Below are positions 34,871-44,094 of a DNA stretch of 64,000 nt, one piece after another. The position numbers were made by a program, and so were the translations under genes. Origin of the DNA: Rhizobium rhizogenes NBRC 13257. GTDB taxonomy: Bacteria > Pseudomonadota > Alphaproteobacteria > Rhizobiales > Rhizobiaceae. The notes beneath the pieces are model-generated. The model was not told the origin of the DNA. It saw nothing but the letters and a program-made list of their open reading frames with translations, and did not search any database. The stretch lies in the NCBI RefSeq assembly GCF_000696095.1, contig NZ_BAYX01000006.1, positions 124,001-188,000 on the forward strand. The letters run 5' to 3'. Position 1 is the stretch's first letter. Each line of letters opens with the position of its first letter.

Positions 34871-35836
34871 TCACACACCCGCGAAATGGCACAGGACTTT
34901 TCCGCCACCCATGCGTTGGCGTGGCGTTGGGGCAGCAGTTTTGCAAATATCCTGCGCCATGGGACAGCGCGGATGAAATGTGCACCCCGCCGGTGGGTTG
35001 AGGGGACTGGGAGGCTCGCCCCCCATCAGCGTGCGCGCTCTGTTCGGCGCCAGCACATCGGGTATCGTCTGAAGGAGAAGCTGCGTGTAGGGATGTTGTG
35101 GATTGGCAAAGAGCGCTTCCGTTTCCGCCTCCTCGACAATACGGCCCAGATACATCACGGCAATCCTGTCGGCCATGTGACGCACGACGGCAAGGTTGTG
35201 GCTGATGAAAAGATAGGTCAGTCCGAGTTCGTCCTGAAGCCGGCGCATTAGATTGAGAATTTGCGCCTGGACAGAAACGTCCAGCGCGGAAGTGGGCTCG
35301 TCGCAGACGAGGAATTCCGGCTCACCGGCCAATGCGCGGGCAATCGAAATTCTCTGTCGCTGGCCACCCGAAAACTCGTGTGGATACCGCCTGGCGTCAT
35401 CGGGCGACAGCCCGACGACGCGCAGCAGCTGCGATACTCTTTCCGTAATCTCGGCAGGCGACGTTCTCAGTTTGAACTCGCGGATCGGCTCGGCGATGAT
35501 ATCGCCCACGCGCCATCGGGGATTGAGGCTCGCATGGGGATCCTGGAAGATCATCTGCGCTTCCATTGGCTTACCGCTGGCGGAGCTGCCGAAGACAATC
35601 GCACCTTCAGTCGGCTCATGCAGTCCTGTCACCAGACGCGCGACAGTTGATTTGCCGCAACCGGATTCGCCGACAAGCGCGAGGCACTTGCCCTTTTTCA
35701 CGGTGAAGGTCACGTCTTGAACGGCCTGCAGATATCGCCTGGGCTTGCGCTCGATCACCCGGTTCAGCCATGGTGCCGAGACCTCGAAGACACGGGTCAG
35801 CTGGTCGACTTCGAGAGCGTTTTCGATATCTCTCAT
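34871..35836 (-). CDS. Opp/Dpp-type ABC importer, second ATPase (OppF-like)
   Basis: This 321-residue ATPase has Walker A GESGCGKST, signature FSGGQRQRISIARAL, Walker [14 protein letters not shown] and the C-terminal CTFHPRCPMAQDIC motif of the oligopeptide ATPase family. The start at 35836 overlaps the OppD-like stop (ATGA). It is the last gene of the operon that begins at 43082. Confidence 0.92.
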   Translation of the reverse strand: MRDIENALEVDQLTRVFEVSAPWLNRVIERKPRRYLQAVQDVTFTVKKGKCLALVGESGCGKSTVARLVTGLHEPTEGAIVFGSSASGKPMEAQMIFQDPHASLNPRWRVGDIIAEPIREFKLRTSPAEITERVSQLLRVVGLSPDDARRYPHEFSGGQRQRISIARALAGEPEFLVCDEPTSALDVSVQAQILNLMRRLQDELGLTYLFISHNLAVVRHMADRIAVMYLGRIVEEAETEALFANPQHPYTQLLLQTIPDVLAPNRARTLMGGEPPSPLNPPAGCTFHPRCPMAQDICKTAAPTPRQRMGGGKVLCHFAGV

Positions 35837-36822
35837 CGGACACCTCCTTCGATCAGCCAGCAGGCGGCGGCACCATGCTCGTCCGCCTGAGTGAGCGATG
35901 GTCGTTCGACGCGACAGCGCGGCATCACATCCCGACAGCGCGGATTGAACGCACATCCGGAAGGCATGGCGTTCAGGCGCGGCATGGCGCCGTCGATCTG
36001 CGCAAGCGTCTCAAGCCGCGCGCCAAGCGCCGGGATCGAAGCCATGAGCCCACGCGTATAGGGATGCTTGGGACGTGCGAGGACTTCCGCCACGGGACCG
36101 ATCTCAACGACGCGACCGGCGTACATCACCGCAACGCGGTCGGCGGTCTCCGCAATGACGCCCATATCATGGGTGATCAACATGACCCCCACCCCCTGTT
36201 CGACGCAAAGGCGACGCAGCAATGCCGTGATCTGGGCCTGGATCGAAACGTCCAGCGCCGTTGTCGGCTCGTCGGCGATGATCAGTCGAGGGTTGCCCGC
36301 CAGAGCCAGTGCAATGACAACGCGCTGGCGCATTCCGCCCGAAAACTGATGCGGATAGTGGTCCACCCGCTCTTCCGCGCCGGGAATGCCGACATGTTTC
36401 AGCAGTTCTATAGCCCGAAGCCGAGCGGCAGCTTTGTCGATATCGGAGTGCAATCGAACGGTTTCGACGAGCTGCTGTCCGACGGAAAAGAGAGGGTTGA
36501 GCGACGTCAGCGGGTCCTGGAAGATGGCTCCCACCTTGCGTCCTCGAACCTTCTCCATCTGCCTCTCGTTCAGGCTATCGGTGCGCTGACCGGCAATGCT
36601 GATTTCGCCGGCGATGACGCGACCCGGCGGTTCCAGCAGGCCCAGCACGGCCATCCCTGTCATTGACTTGCCTGCACCGGATTCGCCGACGACGCCCAAG
36701 ATTTCTCCCGGACCGATCGTCAACGAGACATCGGACAAAGCGGCAAGCGTTCCCCGCCGGGTCGGAAATTCAACCGAGAGACCGGATACCACAAGTGGCG
36801 GTTCGTGAGCCGTTTGGGTCAT
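35833..36822 (-). CDS. Opp/Dpp-type ABC importer, first ATPase (OppD-like)
   Basis: This 329-residue ATPase has Walker A GESGAGKS (GAGK in place of the commoner GSGK), signature FSGGMRQRVVIALAL, Walker B LIIADEPTTALD and the C-terminal CAFNPRCRDVMPRC motif. It overlaps the amidohydrolase gene at 36819 by 4 nt, so the two enzymes are built into the transport operon. Confidence 0.92.
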   Translation of the reverse strand: MTQTAHEPPLVVSGLSVEFPTRRGTLAALSDVSLTIGPGEILGVVGESGAGKSMTGMAVLGLLEPPGRVIAGEISIAGQRTDSLNERQMEKVRGRKVGAIFQDPLTSLNPLFSVGQQLVETVRLHSDIDKAAARLRAIELLKHVGIPGAEERVDHYPHQFSGGMRQRVVIALALAGNPRLIIADEPTTALDVSIQAQITALLRRLCVEQGVGVMLITHDMGVIAETADRVAVMYAGRVVEIGPVAEVLARPKHPYTRGLMASIPALGARLETLAQIDGAMPRLNAMPSGCAFNPRCRDVMPRCRVERPSLTQADEHGAAACWLIEGGVR

Positions 36823-38297
36823 TGCTGCTCCAGGACTGGGTAGCTTGGTGGGAAGATCGAGCTGACCGGTGGGTGTCGATAGGTTCGCTCCGGATAGAGG
36901 GAAACCAGTCTGTCGAATTGCGCCTGCGCTCCACCGCGCGCGGCCACCAGATCAATTCCGGCAACTGCGCCATCGCGCATCGAGATGCGCCCGTCGACGA
37001 TCGTTGCCTTGGTAATGCGGCCGGTCGCCCCATAGATCAGCGTCTGAACCGGATCGATGCGGGGCGCGATCATGGCATCGCTCATGTCGAAAACGGCGAT
37101 ATCGGCCTTTGCGCCGGGTGCAATTCGGCCGAGATCGGGGCGCCTCAGCGCATCGGCGCCGGCAATTGTTGCCGAGTCATAGAATTCGGATGCGGATGCA
37201 GCGTCACCTTTGCCCTCGGTGATGCGATTGGCCATCAGGCCAACGGCAAGGTTCAAGACCATGTCCGGCGGTGCGGTGTCGGTGCCCATGCCGATACGGA
37301 TGCCCATCGCCTTGAGGCGCGAATAGGATTTGAGCGCCGATCCGTGGCGTGCCGATACAAGCGGACAGTGCGCGACCGTTACGCCACTGTCGGCATAGAG
37401 GGCGAGATCCTCATCCGTTGCGACCGTTGCATGCGGCGCGATGAGGCGAGGGGAAAGCAATCCGAGATCGGCGAGCCAGCGTGGTGCTGTGACGCCGCGC
37501 AGTCTTTGCATGGTCTGGAGTTCCATTTCGCCCTGGGCCATATGCAGCCGTACCGGCAAGTCTAGGTCGTCCGCTCGGGCGAAGGTCTGCCTAAGCAGGC
37601 TTTCCGTGCACGTTTCGACCCTGTCGGGTGCAAACATGCCTGAGATGAGACCATCCGCATGGCCGTGGATGCGGCGGGCAAAGTCTGTGGCTTTCGCCAG
37701 TTCCGCCAGGCCTCGGGCTTCGTCGAAGACCGTCTGCATGGTGCCGGCCTCGTCGAGGACCACGCCGCCGCTGCGATAGGCCGGTCCCAGCCAGACGCGC
37801 AGCCCGAGATCGTCGGCTGCCTGAGCGGCGGCTTCGAATTCGGCGACGGTCTCTCCCCAGGCCCGGTAGAAAAGCGATGCAATCGGCAGCGCCGATGTGA
37901 TCCCGTTCAGCAAAAGTTGCGCGAAGGCATAGCGTTTCTGGAACGCCAGCTCTTCGGCTGTGTACATCTCGCGGGATTGCGCCGCATAATCGGCGGGCCA
38001 GACCCGCCCTTTCTTCCAGCCCGGCTGGTTGTCCATGGCAAGCACGGTGGTATCGAGGTCGGAAAGCGCGTCGAGATCCACGAAGCCGGGGCCAATGAGG
38101 GCCTCCCCCATGTCATATCTGGCTGCAAGCTCACCGGCGAAGCGATGTCCGACCCAGACGATGTGATCCCGCTCGATGACGATTTCGCCGTTCTCGATCA
38201 GCCGCCGTCCATCCGGGGTGTCCGCAATGATAAATCGCGCTGCTAGCGCCCAGCGTCCTTGCGGACGGTGCCCGAGCGGAAGATCCGACCAGCTCAT
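36819..38297 (-). CDS. Amidohydrolase (AtzA/TrzA-like) lacking the HxH motif
   Basis: This 492-residue TIM-barrel amidohydrolase is related to the chlorohydrolase/deaminase group (AtzA, TrzA, SsnA). Later metal or catalytic blocks are present: HMAQGEME, LIAPHATVATDEDLAL and GTDTAPPDM. The first motif, normally HxH, reads PGFVDLDALSDLDT, with Asp-Leu-Asp in place of His-x-His. I recall a subfamily with this change, so it may still be an enzyme with a different metal site. It overlaps the CodA-like gene by 4 nt. Deamination or dehalogenation of a heterocyclic compound is possible. Confidence 0.8.
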   Translation of the reverse strand: MSWSDLPLGHRPQGRWALAARFIIADTPDGRRLIENGEIVIERDHIVWVGHRFAGELAARYDMGEALIGPGFVDLDALSDLDTTVLAMDNQPGWKKGRVWPADYAAQSREMYTAEELAFQKRYAFAQLLLNGITSALPIASLFYRAWGETVAEFEAAAQAADDLGLRVWLGPAYRSGGVVLDEAGTMQTVFDEARGLAELAKATDFARRIHGHADGLISGMFAPDRVETCTESLLRQTFARADDLDLPVRLHMAQGEMELQTMQRLRGVTAPRWLADLGLLSPRLIAPHATVATDEDLALYADSGVTVAHCPLVSARHGSALKSYSRLKAMGIRIGMGTDTAPPDMVLNLAVGLMANRITEGKGDAASASEFYDSATIAGADALRRPDLGRIAPGAKADIAVFDMSDAMIAPRIDPVQTLIYGATGRITKATIVDGRISMRDGAVAGIDLVAARGGAQAQFDRLVSLYPERTYRHPPVSSIFPPSYPVLEQQ

Positions 38298-39487
38298 GGG
38301 CGTTCTCGCAGGCTTTTGCCATCACGGGCGACGACGTTTCCGGCGGTGACGACCAGCTTTCGGGGCGCATGGGTGACGATTGCCTCGGCAAGCGTTTCCC
38401 CTTCGAGCAGCACGATGTCACCACGTCCGCCCAGGGCGATTTCATGGCCGGTCCTCTCCATCACAACGGCGCCACCGGTTGTGCAGACATGCAAGGCCAG
38501 CGGAAGCTCGTCATCGCGACGCAGATTGTTTTTCATGCCGAGAAGCATGGCGCGTTCGAGCATGTCGCCGTTACCATAGGGACCCCAGGTGTCGCGGAAG
38601 CCGTCGACGCCAGCACCAAAGCGGACGCCTGCCGCCAGAAGCCGCTTCAGGGATGGCGTCTCTCGGGATGGCGGCGCCGTTGTCAGGATCGGGATGTCGA
38701 GTTCGGCGCATGTATCGATCAACGCCTGCGTCATGTTCCAATCCGGGTGGCCGAGGCAAAAGGCGTGGCTGACGGCGACCTTGCCCTGCAGCCCGAGCGC
38801 GCGGACGCGTTCGAAAATCATCTCCATGGAAAACGCGCCCAGTTCGCCGGACTCATGCAGATGAATGTCGATGCCTTTGCCATGCCTTTCCGCGATGGCG
38901 AAGATCGTATCGAGATGGCCCTTGGGGTCCTTGTCCATGCCGCAGGGGTCAAGGCCGCCGACAAGATCCGCACCCATTGCCATCGCCCGATCCAGGAGCT
39001 CATCCGTGCCTTGCCGGCGCATAAGCCCTGATTGGGGAAATGCAACGATCTCGATTTCCACAATGCCGGCAAGCTGCCTGCGGGTCTCCATGACACCTTC
39101 CAGCGCAATGAGGCCCTGGTCGGTGTCAATATCGACATGAGTCCGGATCAGAGTGGTGCCGTAGCCGACGGACTGCAGCGACTGGCGCATGGACTGGATG
39201 TGGGCATCCAGCCCGAGATCACGTTTGACCTGGCGCTCGTTGTCGATCTTGTCGATGAGCCGCGGCCCGACTTCGTTGACATACCAGGGATAGCCGAGCA
39301 GCGACTTGTCGAGATGGGTATGGGCATCGACGAGGCCAGGAATGGCGATGCGTCCGCAGGCATCTTCGACCGTTATAGCCTCGGCTGCGATGTTCTGGCC
39401 GACGGCGGCAATACGGCCGTCCACGATCAGGATATCGGCGAGGTCCTTGCCCATGGGGCGCGTGTTGGTGATGAGAAGCTTGTTCAT
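38294..39487 (-). CDS. Amidohydrolase of the cytosine-deaminase/AtzC type
   Basis: This 397-residue CodA-like enzyme has an intact first metal motif DAHTHLDKS (about 55-63), then IDIHLHESGELG, the metal-binding SHAFCLG and GVDGFRDTWGPYG. Family members deaminate cytosine, isoguanine or creatinine, or remove amines from triazines (AtzC). The operon context (an AtzA-like neighbour and a peptide-class importer) suggests a nitrogen heterocycle. The start lies 9 bases after the permease stop on the same strand. Confidence 0.85.
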   Translation of the reverse strand: MNKLLITNTRPMGKDLADILIVDGRIAAVGQNIAAEAITVEDACGRIAIPGLVDAHTHLDKSLLGYPWYVNEVGPRLIDKIDNERQVKRDLGLDAHIQSMRQSLQSVGYGTTLIRTHVDIDTDQGLIALEGVMETRRQLAGIVEIEIVAFPQSGLMRRQGTDELLDRAMAMGADLVGGLDPCGMDKDPKGHLDTIFAIAERHGKGIDIHLHESGELGAFSMEMIFERVRALGLQGKVAVSHAFCLGHPDWNMTQALIDTCAELDIPILTTAPPSRETPSLKRLLAAGVRFGAGVDGFRDTWGPYGNGDMLERAMLLGMKNNLRRDDELPLALHVCTTGGAVVMERTGHEIALGGRGDIVLLEGETLAEAIVTHAPRKLVVTAGNVVARDGKSLRERP

Positions 39488-39496
39488 GTGACGTCC

Positions 39497-40456
39497 TCAG
39501 CGCAGTTTGGGGTTGAGTGCATCGCGCAGCCAATCCCCCAGGATATTGATCGAGACAACCAGCAGGCAGAGCTGAATGGCCGGGAACAGGACGATCCACC
39601 ACAGTCCCGAAAACAGGTATTCGTTGCCGATGCGGATCAAGGTGCCGAGCGATGGCTGCTCGACGGGCATGCCGACACCGAGGAAGGAAAGTGTCGCCTC
39701 GATGAGAATCCCGAAGCCGAAATTGAGCGTTGCGGTCACCAGCAGCGGCGTGGTCGTATTCGGAAGGATGTGCCTCAGCATGATCCGCCGCGCCGGCACG
39801 CGGATCAACCGGGCCGCCTGCACATACTCCTTGTTGCGCTCGACCATCGTCAGAGCGCGCACGGTGCGGGCATATTGCACCCAGGCCGAAAGCGAGATGG
39901 CAAACACGATCACTGACGATGCGCCGGCGTCGCGCAGTCCGGGCGGCAGCATCTGGCGCGCCATGGCCGACACGAGGATGGCGATCAGCATCGTCGGCAT
40001 CGAAAGAAGGACGTCGCCCGCCCGCATCAGCAAACCGTCGGCCCACTTTCCATAATAGCCGGCGATGAGGCCAAGCGTGGCCCCGACCGCCAGCGAGACG
40101 GCGACAGAGGCTGCGCCGATCACGATCGAAGCGCGAGATCCATAGAGGATAGCCGAAAGCACATCGCGGCCCTGAAGATCGGTGCCCAACAGGTAGGGCC
40201 ACTGACCATCTGCGCTCCAGATCGGCGGCAACTGGGCGTTCAGCAAATCGAGAGATGCCAGATCATAGGGATTTTGCGGTGCGATCCATGGTGCCAGAAA
40301 TGCCGATGCCAGCAGCAAAGCCAGGACAATGGTGGCGATGATGGCGGAGGGATGCTTCTTGAAGCTCCACCACAGATCCGTATCGGCGATGCGGCGGCGA
40401 AGGGAGGGGCGCCGGGACACAGGTTTCGTCGGATTGGCCGTTTCGATGCCGCTCAT
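39497..40456 (-). CDS. Opp/Dpp-type ABC importer permease (DppC type)
   Basis: This 319-residue permease has an N-terminal membrane segment (about 38-60), the periplasmic LLGTDLQGRDVLSAILYGSR motif, and an EAA loop (NKEYVQAARLIRV). The start at 40456 (MSGIETANPTKP) is chosen over an upstream alternative. The SD-like GGAGCACCCC lies just before it. Confidence 0.9.
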   Translation of the reverse strand: MSGIETANPTKPVSRRPSLRRRIADTDLWWSFKKHPSAIIATIVLALLLASAFLAPWIAPQNPYDLASLDLLNAQLPPIWSADGQWPYLLGTDLQGRDVLSAILYGSRASIVIGAASVAVSLAVGATLGLIAGYYGKWADGLLMRAGDVLLSMPTMLIAILVSAMARQMLPPGLRDAGASSVIVFAISLSAWVQYARTVRALTMVERNKEYVQAARLIRVPARRIMLRHILPNTTTPLLVTATLNFGFGILIEATLSFLGVGMPVEQPSLGTLIRIGNEYLFSGLWWIVLFPAIQLCLLVVSINILGDWLRDALNPKLR

Positions 40457-40472
40457 GGGGTGCTCCTCTCGG

Positions 40473-41438
40473 TCAGGCTTTGCGCAGACGCGGATCGACG
40501 ACGGCATAGGCGACATCGACGAAGGTGTTCAGGACGACAAAGATGAAGGCCACGATGCAGAGATAGGCGGCCATCACAGGGATATCGACGAAGGTGACTG
40601 CCTGCATGAACAGCATGCCCATGCCGGGCCATTGGAAAACGGTCTCCGTGACCAGGGCAAAGGCGATGAGATTGCCAATCTGCATTGCCGTCAAAGTAAT
40701 GACCGGCATCAGACAGTTTTTCAGCGCATGACGAAACCACAGCGATCGGCGCCGAACGCCGCGGGCGCGGGCGAACTTGATGAAGTCCGAACGCAGGGTT
40801 TCCAGCATCTCGGCGCGAACAAGCCGCATGACAAGCGTGATCTGGAAGAGCGATAGTGAGAGTGCCGGCAGCACCAGCGCGGCGCGCCCGGAAGAGGTAA
40901 GCAGCCCCGTTGACCACCAGCCGATCTGGACGATATCGCCGCGCCCATAGCCGGGTAACCATCCAAGAGACACGGAAAACACCAGGATCAACAGAATGCC
41001 GACAAGAAAGCTCGGCAGGGAGATTCCGATCACGGAGGTGAATTGAAGTCCTTCCGCCCACCATCTTCCGCGCCCGATGGCGGTGAAGACACCAAGCGGA
41101 ATGCCGACGACGAGCGAGATGATCGTAGCGATGAGCACAAGCTCGAATGTCGCCGGAAACCGCTCGCCGATCAGCTTGATGACATCCTGCTGGTTTCGAT
41201 AGGAAAGCCCGAATTCGCCCTGGGCCGCCTTGACGACGAAGCGGACATATTGCGTCAGGAATCCGTCGTTCAAGCCGAGTCTGGTGCGCAGTTCGTCATG
41301 TTCGGCCTGCGTGGCACTTTCGTTCATCATCATTTCGACGGGATCGCCGACGAAACGGAAAATCATGAAAGCGATGAAGGTGACGGTCAACATCACGAGG
41401 ATCGCATTGCCGATGCGCTTTACGAGGAAGGCGATCAT
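40473..41438 (-). CDS. Opp/Dpp-type ABC importer permease (DppB type)
   Basis: This 321-residue permease begins MIAFLVKRIGNAILVML, followed by FRFVGDPVEMM and a C-terminal membrane core with the EAA-like loop RSDFIKFARARGVR. It has about six helices. It is the second gene of the operon, 87 bases after the binding-protein stop. Confidence 0.9.
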   Translation of the reverse strand: MIAFLVKRIGNAILVMLTVTFIAFMIFRFVGDPVEMMMNESATQAEHDELRTRLGLNDGFLTQYVRFVVKAAQGEFGLSYRNQQDVIKLIGERFPATFELVLIATIISLVVGIPLGVFTAIGRGRWWAEGLQFTSVIGISLPSFLVGILLILVFSVSLGWLPGYGRGDIVQIGWWSTGLLTSSGRAALVLPALSLSLFQITLVMRLVRAEMLETLRSDFIKFARARGVRRRSLWFRHALKNCLMPVITLTAMQIGNLIAFALVTETVFQWPGMGMLFMQAVTFVDIPVMAAYLCIVAFIFVVLNTFVDVAYAVVDPRLRKA

Positions 41439-41525
41439 TGCGCTTTACGTCCCTGGTTTTGATCGAGCCCGATTTTTCGTGAGGGAGGCCCGCCGCCGTA
41501 GGGTGCGGCGAGCCAAATTGCATCG

Positions 41526-43082
41526 TTACTTCTTCACCAGCCATAGGCGGGGAAGGTTGTCGGCAAAGAGCGGCAGGTCCGCGACCTTGTTCGCCGTCGC
41601 CCAAGTCAAAGGCTGCTGGTGCAACGGGATCATCAGCACATGCTCCTTGGCAACCTTGAGGGATGCCGCTTCCAGTGCCAGGCGCTTGGTTTGATCGAGT
41701 TCGACCGCCGAGGCTTCCGTCAGTCTGTCGAATTCGCTGTCCGACCAGCCGCCCCAGTTGAAGATGCCATATGTGCCGCCCTTCGTGTGGAGGACCTGCG
41801 AGGTGAGGCTGTAGGTGTCGAGCATCGGGAGGGTCGCCCAGCCGAGCGTGTAGACATCGACCTGCCCATTCGAGCGCTTCGGCGTCTGGACTGCGCGGGG
41901 TCCCTGGTCAAGCTTCGGCTTCAGCCCGACGCGCGACCACATGGAAGCCACGGCCTGGCAGATCTGCTCTTCGTTGACGAGCGTGTCGGTGCAGTTGAAG
42001 TCGAAGGCGAAATCCGCAGCGCCTGCCTCCTTCAGGAGCGCCTTTGCCTTTTCCAAGTCGGCCTGCAGCGGTGTATCGAGCGCAGCGTCGTAGCCCGGAA
42101 TCTGCGGTGCGACGAGCGTGCCGGCACTACGAGACTTTCCACGCATGACCTTCTTCTTGATGAGGTCAAGGTCGATCGCGAGCTGCATCGCCTGACGAAC
42201 GCGCACGTCTTTCATCGGGTTGGGAGCGCCGGAAAGGAGCGTGTCGCGCTGGCTGAAGCCGATCATGACCGTGCGCAGGTCGGTGCCCTCGAGAAGCTTG
42301 ACGTTCGGCGAAGCCTGCAGGCGGGGAATGTCCTGAACGGGCGCCTTGTCGGTGAAGTCGATATCGCCGGCCAACAGCGCCGCCACGCGTGTCGCGTCGG
42401 ACGCAATCGGTGTGAACTCGATCCGGTCGATATTGTGCTGCGGCTTGTCCCACCAGCCATCGAACTTGACGAAAACGGTCTTGGCGTCGGGCTGGCGGCT
42501 CTCGATTTTGAAGGGACCGGTGCCGTTGGCATGATAGGTCGCGTAGCCTTCGACGCCCGATCCGACGTCGGTCGGGGCCTCGGTATTGTTGTCCTTCAGC
42601 CAGCCGGCATCGAAGATGTAGATCGTTGTCAGATCATTGAGAAGGAGAGGGTAGTTCGGCGTGACATCGATTTCGATCGTATGGGCGTCGATGACCCGCG
42701 ATCCTTTATAGGCAGGAATGTTGCCCTTGAGCGGTGATTTCGGATCGCTGGCGCGCACCAGCGACGCCTGCACGTCTTCCGCCGTAAAATCGGCGCCGTT
42801 GTGAAATTTGACGCCATCGCGGAGCTTGAAGCGCCAGGTCGTCGGCGAAACAACTTCCCAGGATGTGGCAAGTGCAGGCTCGATCTTCAGGTTGCGATCG
42901 TAGCGCACCAAGCCTTCGTATACGTGATTGAGCACTCCGAGCGTAAAACTGTCGCCATAGGAATCGGGATCAAGCGAACCCAGATCGCGTGATGCGCCCC
43001 AGCGGAATGTCTCTGCTCCGGCTGGCAGGGCCAGGCCGAGCAGTAAGGCTCCGGCGAGAAGTAATTTTCCAATTTTGATCAT
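41526..43082 (-). CDS. Opp/Dpp-type ABC importer, periplasmic binding protein
   Basis: This 518-residue family-5 binding protein has a signal peptide (MIKIGKLLLAGALLLGLALP, cut near GAE). It contains RFKLRDGVKFHNGADFTAEDV and VAALLAGDIDF motifs. It is the first gene of the heterocycle-type operon. Operator-like ATTGTATGCAAT and related repeats lie 20-183 bases upstream, next to the divergent GntR gene. Confidence 0.92.
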   Translation of the reverse strand: MIKIGKLLLAGALLLGLALPAGAETFRWGASRDLGSLDPDSYGDSFTLGVLNHVYEGLVRYDRNLKIEPALATSWEVVSPTTWRFKLRDGVKFHNGADFTAEDVQASLVRASDPKSPLKGNIPAYKGSRVIDAHTIEIDVTPNYPLLLNDLTTIYIFDAGWLKDNNTEAPTDVGSGVEGYATYHANGTGPFKIESRQPDAKTVFVKFDGWWDKPQHNIDRIEFTPIASDATRVAALLAGDIDFTDKAPVQDIPRLQASPNVKLLEGTDLRTVMIGFSQRDTLLSGAPNPMKDVRVRQAMQLAIDLDLIKKKVMRGKSRSAGTLVAPQIPGYDAALDTPLQADLEKAKALLKEAGAADFAFDFNCTDTLVNEEQICQAVASMWSRVGLKPKLDQGPRAVQTPKRSNGQVDVYTLGWATLPMLDTYSLTSQVLHTKGGTYGIFNWGGWSDSEFDRLTEASAVELDQTKRLALEAASLKVAKEHVLMIPLHQQPLTWATANKVADLPLFADNLPRLWLVKK

Positions 43083-43101
43083 ATTGTTCCCCGATCTTTA
43101 T

Positions 43102-43113
43102 ATTGTATGCAAT
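43102..43113. promoter_or_regulatory. GntR operator repeat, copy 1
   Basis: ATTGTATGCAAT is a near-perfect palindrome 20-31 bases before the binding-protein start. It is the first of three related elements between this operon and the divergent gntR gene. Confidence 0.55.
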
Positions 43114-43230
43114 TTCTGCTAAAAATCAGCGATTTTCTAACGAAAATGGCGTGATCGCGCCAAAATCGGCGCCGGTATTCTAGCGGCAATCTTAATTCGC
43201 TTGCAGAGCGTACCAAAATTCGTATTCTAG

Positions 43231-43265
43231 ATCGTATGCAATATCAACATAAATTTGCATGCGAT
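43231..43265. promoter_or_regulatory. GntR operator repeats, copies 2 and 3
   Basis: ATCGTATGCAAT at 43231-43242 and TTTGCATGCGAT at 43254-43265 (the reverse complement type of the same motif, 10 of 12 matches) lie 12 bases apart. They occupy the region 83-117 bases before the gntR start at 43348. Clustered sites suggest dimer-dimer binding and repression of both directions. Confidence 0.55.
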
Positions 43266-43347
43266 TTTTATCCGTTTATGGCAGACAAAAATTGTGCATA
43301 TAGAGGCGCAATGAAAAGCACCGCCAAACCACGCGATGGAGAGCTCT

Positions 43348-44034
43348 ATGTCCACGAACCAGACGCGCAGTGATGCCATTTACGCTTCACTGAGACGGGC
43401 GATCCTTGAGCAGGCGCTGAAGCCTGGGGTTAAGTTGCCGGAGGATTCCATCGGCGACACCTTCGGCGTCAGCCGTACGAGCGCTCGCAATGCGCTTGTG
43501 CGCCTGGTTTCCGACGGTCTGGTCGAGATCAAGCCCAACCGGGGTGCCTCGGTCGCCATGCCGACGTTGGAGGAGGCACATGAGGTCTTCGCCCTACGCC
43601 GTTGCCTGGAGCGAGAAGTCATCGAGCGGCTCTGCACGCGTATGCCGAAAGACGGGATCGATGCGCTGATATCGCATGTCCGCGAAGAGGAGCGCGCGCT
43701 GCGGTCGTCCTCGCCACGGTCAATCCGGCTGGCCGGGGAGTTTCACATTCTGCTGGCCGAACTGACCGATTCGAAGCTGTTGATCGACTTCATCAGCCGG
43801 GTCGTGTCCCGCTCCTCACTCATTCTTGCCCGGTTCGGCCGACCCCATTCCGCTGAATGCGGCATCGATGAGCACATCCAGCTTATTGAGGCTCTGAAGC
43901 AGCTCGATCGCGCGCGCGCGACGGAAATCATGGATCACCACCTCCACGCCGTCGAAGACCGCGCGCGTGTCGATGAGGATGATGCGCCGGATGTCGGGGA
44001 GATATTGAGCCGCTACCTGGCTGTTTCCGACTAA
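43348..44034 (+). CDS. GntR-family regulator, FCD domain
   Basis: This 228-residue regulator has a winged helix (about 10-75; IGDTFGVSRTSARNALVRLVSDGLV) and an FCD effector domain with metal-type residues in GEFHILLAEL, DEHIQLIEAL and MDHHLHAVEDR. The start at 43348 follows GGAGAG at a good distance; an earlier ATG at 43336 has no ribosome site. It is divergent from the heterocycle-type transporter operon and probably represses it and itself. Confidence 0.92.
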   Translation: MSTNQTRSDAIYASLRRAILEQALKPGVKLPEDSIGDTFGVSRTSARNALVRLVSDGLVEIKPNRGASVAMPTLEEAHEVFALRRCLEREVIERLCTRMPKDGIDALISHVREEERALRSSSPRSIRLAGEFHILLAELTDSKLLIDFISRVVSRSSLILARFGRPHSAECGIDEHIQLIEALKQLDRARATEIMDHHLHAVEDRARVDEDDAPDVGEILSRYLAVSD

Positions 44035-44094
44035 CGACAAAGACATCCCGGCATCGTTGTAAAAGTGGGGCATGCCGGAGACGACAAGGAAAAT

